Shown one piece after another: positions 41,044 through 41,645 of a DNA stretch of 41,645 nucleotides. Under the pieces are notes generated by a model. That model saw only the letters and a list, made by a program, of their open reading frames with translations. It was not told the DNA's origin and did no database searches. The stretch spans positions 1-41,645 of the forward strand of contig NZ_FZMO01000312.1 of assembly GCF_900197875.1 (NCBI RefSeq). Reading direction: 5' to 3'. Source of the DNA: Frankia canadensis (lineage in GTDB: Bacteria; Actinomycetota; Actinomycetes; Frankiales; Frankiaceae). Positions within the stretch are counted from its first letter, which is position 1; every line of letters begins with the position of its first letter. The translations under genes were made by a program, and so were the position numbers.

Positions 41044-41645
41044 GTGACCGGCGGGGGCAGCACCTACAGCACCAACAACGGCGGGGAGGGCTGGGATTTC
41101 TTCGTCTCCTACACCCGGGCGGACCGCGAGTGGGCGGAGTGGATCTCCTGGCAGCTTGAGGAAGCCGGCTACCGGGTTCTGGTCCAAGCCTGGGACTTCG
41201 TCGCCGGCTCCAACTGGCAGATCCGCATGCAACAAGGCGTCCAACACTCACAGCGCACCGTCGCCGTGCTCTCCGCCGCCTACCTGACCTCGGTATACGG
41301 ACAGAGCGAATGGCAGGCCGCCCAAGCCGCCGACCCCCACGGCTTCGGCCGCAAACTCCTCCCCGTCCGGGTCGAAGACTGCCCACGACCCGGACTGCTC
41401 GGCGGCGTCGTCTCCATCGACCTGTTCCACCACAACCCCGACACGGCCGGGCCGCACCTCCTCGACCATGTCCGCCACGCCCTTACCGGACGCGCGAAAC
41501 CCACCACCCCACCCGACTTCCCCGTACACAGGCTCAACGCACCAGCCCACGTACCAGCGTTCCCCACCGCCGACCCTGAGCCCACCGACACTTCCCCCAC
41601 CCCACAAGATCGACGAAGCCTCGAGGACACCCTCACCCGCCAACG
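41044..41645 (+). CDS. TIR-domain protein, 3' end beyond window
   Basis: The 200 visible residues contain a TIR domain closely similar to the one encoded at 39095: WDFFVSYTRADREWAEWISW, VLVQAWDFVAGSNWQIRMQQ, SVYGQSEW with the putative catalytic Glu at residue 89, and LLGGVVSIDLFHHNPD. The GTG at 41044 aligns with the ATG of its paralogue. After residue 160 a Pro/Thr/Ser-rich linker begins, and the window ends there. Whether it carries the SARP-like region, a WD40/STAND part or another domain cannot be seen. Confidence 0.9.
   Translation, partial: MTGGGSTYSTNNGGEGWDFFVSYTRADREWAEWISWQLEEAGYRVLVQAWDFVAGSNWQIRMQQGVQHSQRTVAVLSAAYLTSVYGQSEWQAAQAADPHGFGRKLLPVRVEDCPRPGLLGGVVSIDLFHHNPDTAGPHLLDHVRHALTGRAKPTTPPDFPVHRLNAPAHVPAFPTADPEPTDTSPTPQDRRSLEDTLTRQ

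Noticed and set aside
1-41645. tRNA, rRNA or tmRNA genes
   Set aside because: No cloverleaf-like segments or rRNA signatures were noticed on either strand.

Overview
The window reads as chromosomal DNA of a very high-GC actinomycete. GTG starts are frequent, stop/start overlaps of the ATGA and GTGA type are common, proteins carry Ala/Pro/Gly-rich linkers, and the families (ClgR-type XRE regulators, DUF574-type methyltransferase, SARP/BTAD domains, ECF sigma factor paired with a DGPF protein) are typical of Streptomyces/Frankia relatives. The repeat-rich coding style suggests a Frankia-like organism, but no rRNA or tRNA is present to fix the taxonomy.

Region 1 (1-9434) is a catabolic island for small amides or ureides. 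A creatininase-family hydrolase and a luciferase-like monooxygenase overlap on the minus strand. They are divergent from a DUF2975 membrane protein/XRE regulator pair preceded by two operator-like dyads. A tightly overlapping minus-strand operon follows: isochorismatase-type hydrolase, cupin, metallo-beta-lactamase fused to an AtzH-like domain, amidase, XRE-cupin regulator. A divergent acetamidase/formamidase closes the island.

Region 2 (9435-17747) holds a ClgR-like regulator, an acyl-CoA/fatty-acid ligase, a DUF574 methyltransferase and an alpha/beta hydrolase, mixed with many broken genes. These include a SARP fragment, an amino acid:carrier-protein ligase fragment, a frameshifted agmatine deiminase, a doubly frameshifted PLP decarboxylase, pieces of 2-oxoglutarate oxygenases and a Uma2-like fragment.

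Region 3 (17748-26601) is a minus-strand organosulfur-scavenging operon: cysteine-containing leader peptide, SDR, SfnB/DszC-like flavoprotein, multi-rhodanese gene (interrupted by an in-frame TAG), sulfonate-type ABC transporter, and NtaA/DszA-type monooxygenase.

Region 4 (26698-35381) carries an IclR regulator, an NmrA-type reductase, a VIT1-like transporter with a ferritin-like domain, a DUF72 protein, a divergent MarR/SDR pair, and a DGPF protein translationally coupled to an ECF42-type sigma factor.

Region 5 (35382-41645) is the most interesting part. A two-helix membrane protein carrying two copies of a Gly-rich motif is coupled to a NACHT-like STAND ATPase with one copy of the same motif at its N terminus and six almost identical WD40 repeats. 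Two TIR-domain genes follow, with remnants of further TIR and WD40 genes, and a conserved intergenic repeat lies ahead of each intact gene set. The membrane protein/STAND pair has the same layout as the fungal HET-S/NWD2 amyloid-signalling cell-death pair. I infer an immune or self-recognition locus under rapid turnover.
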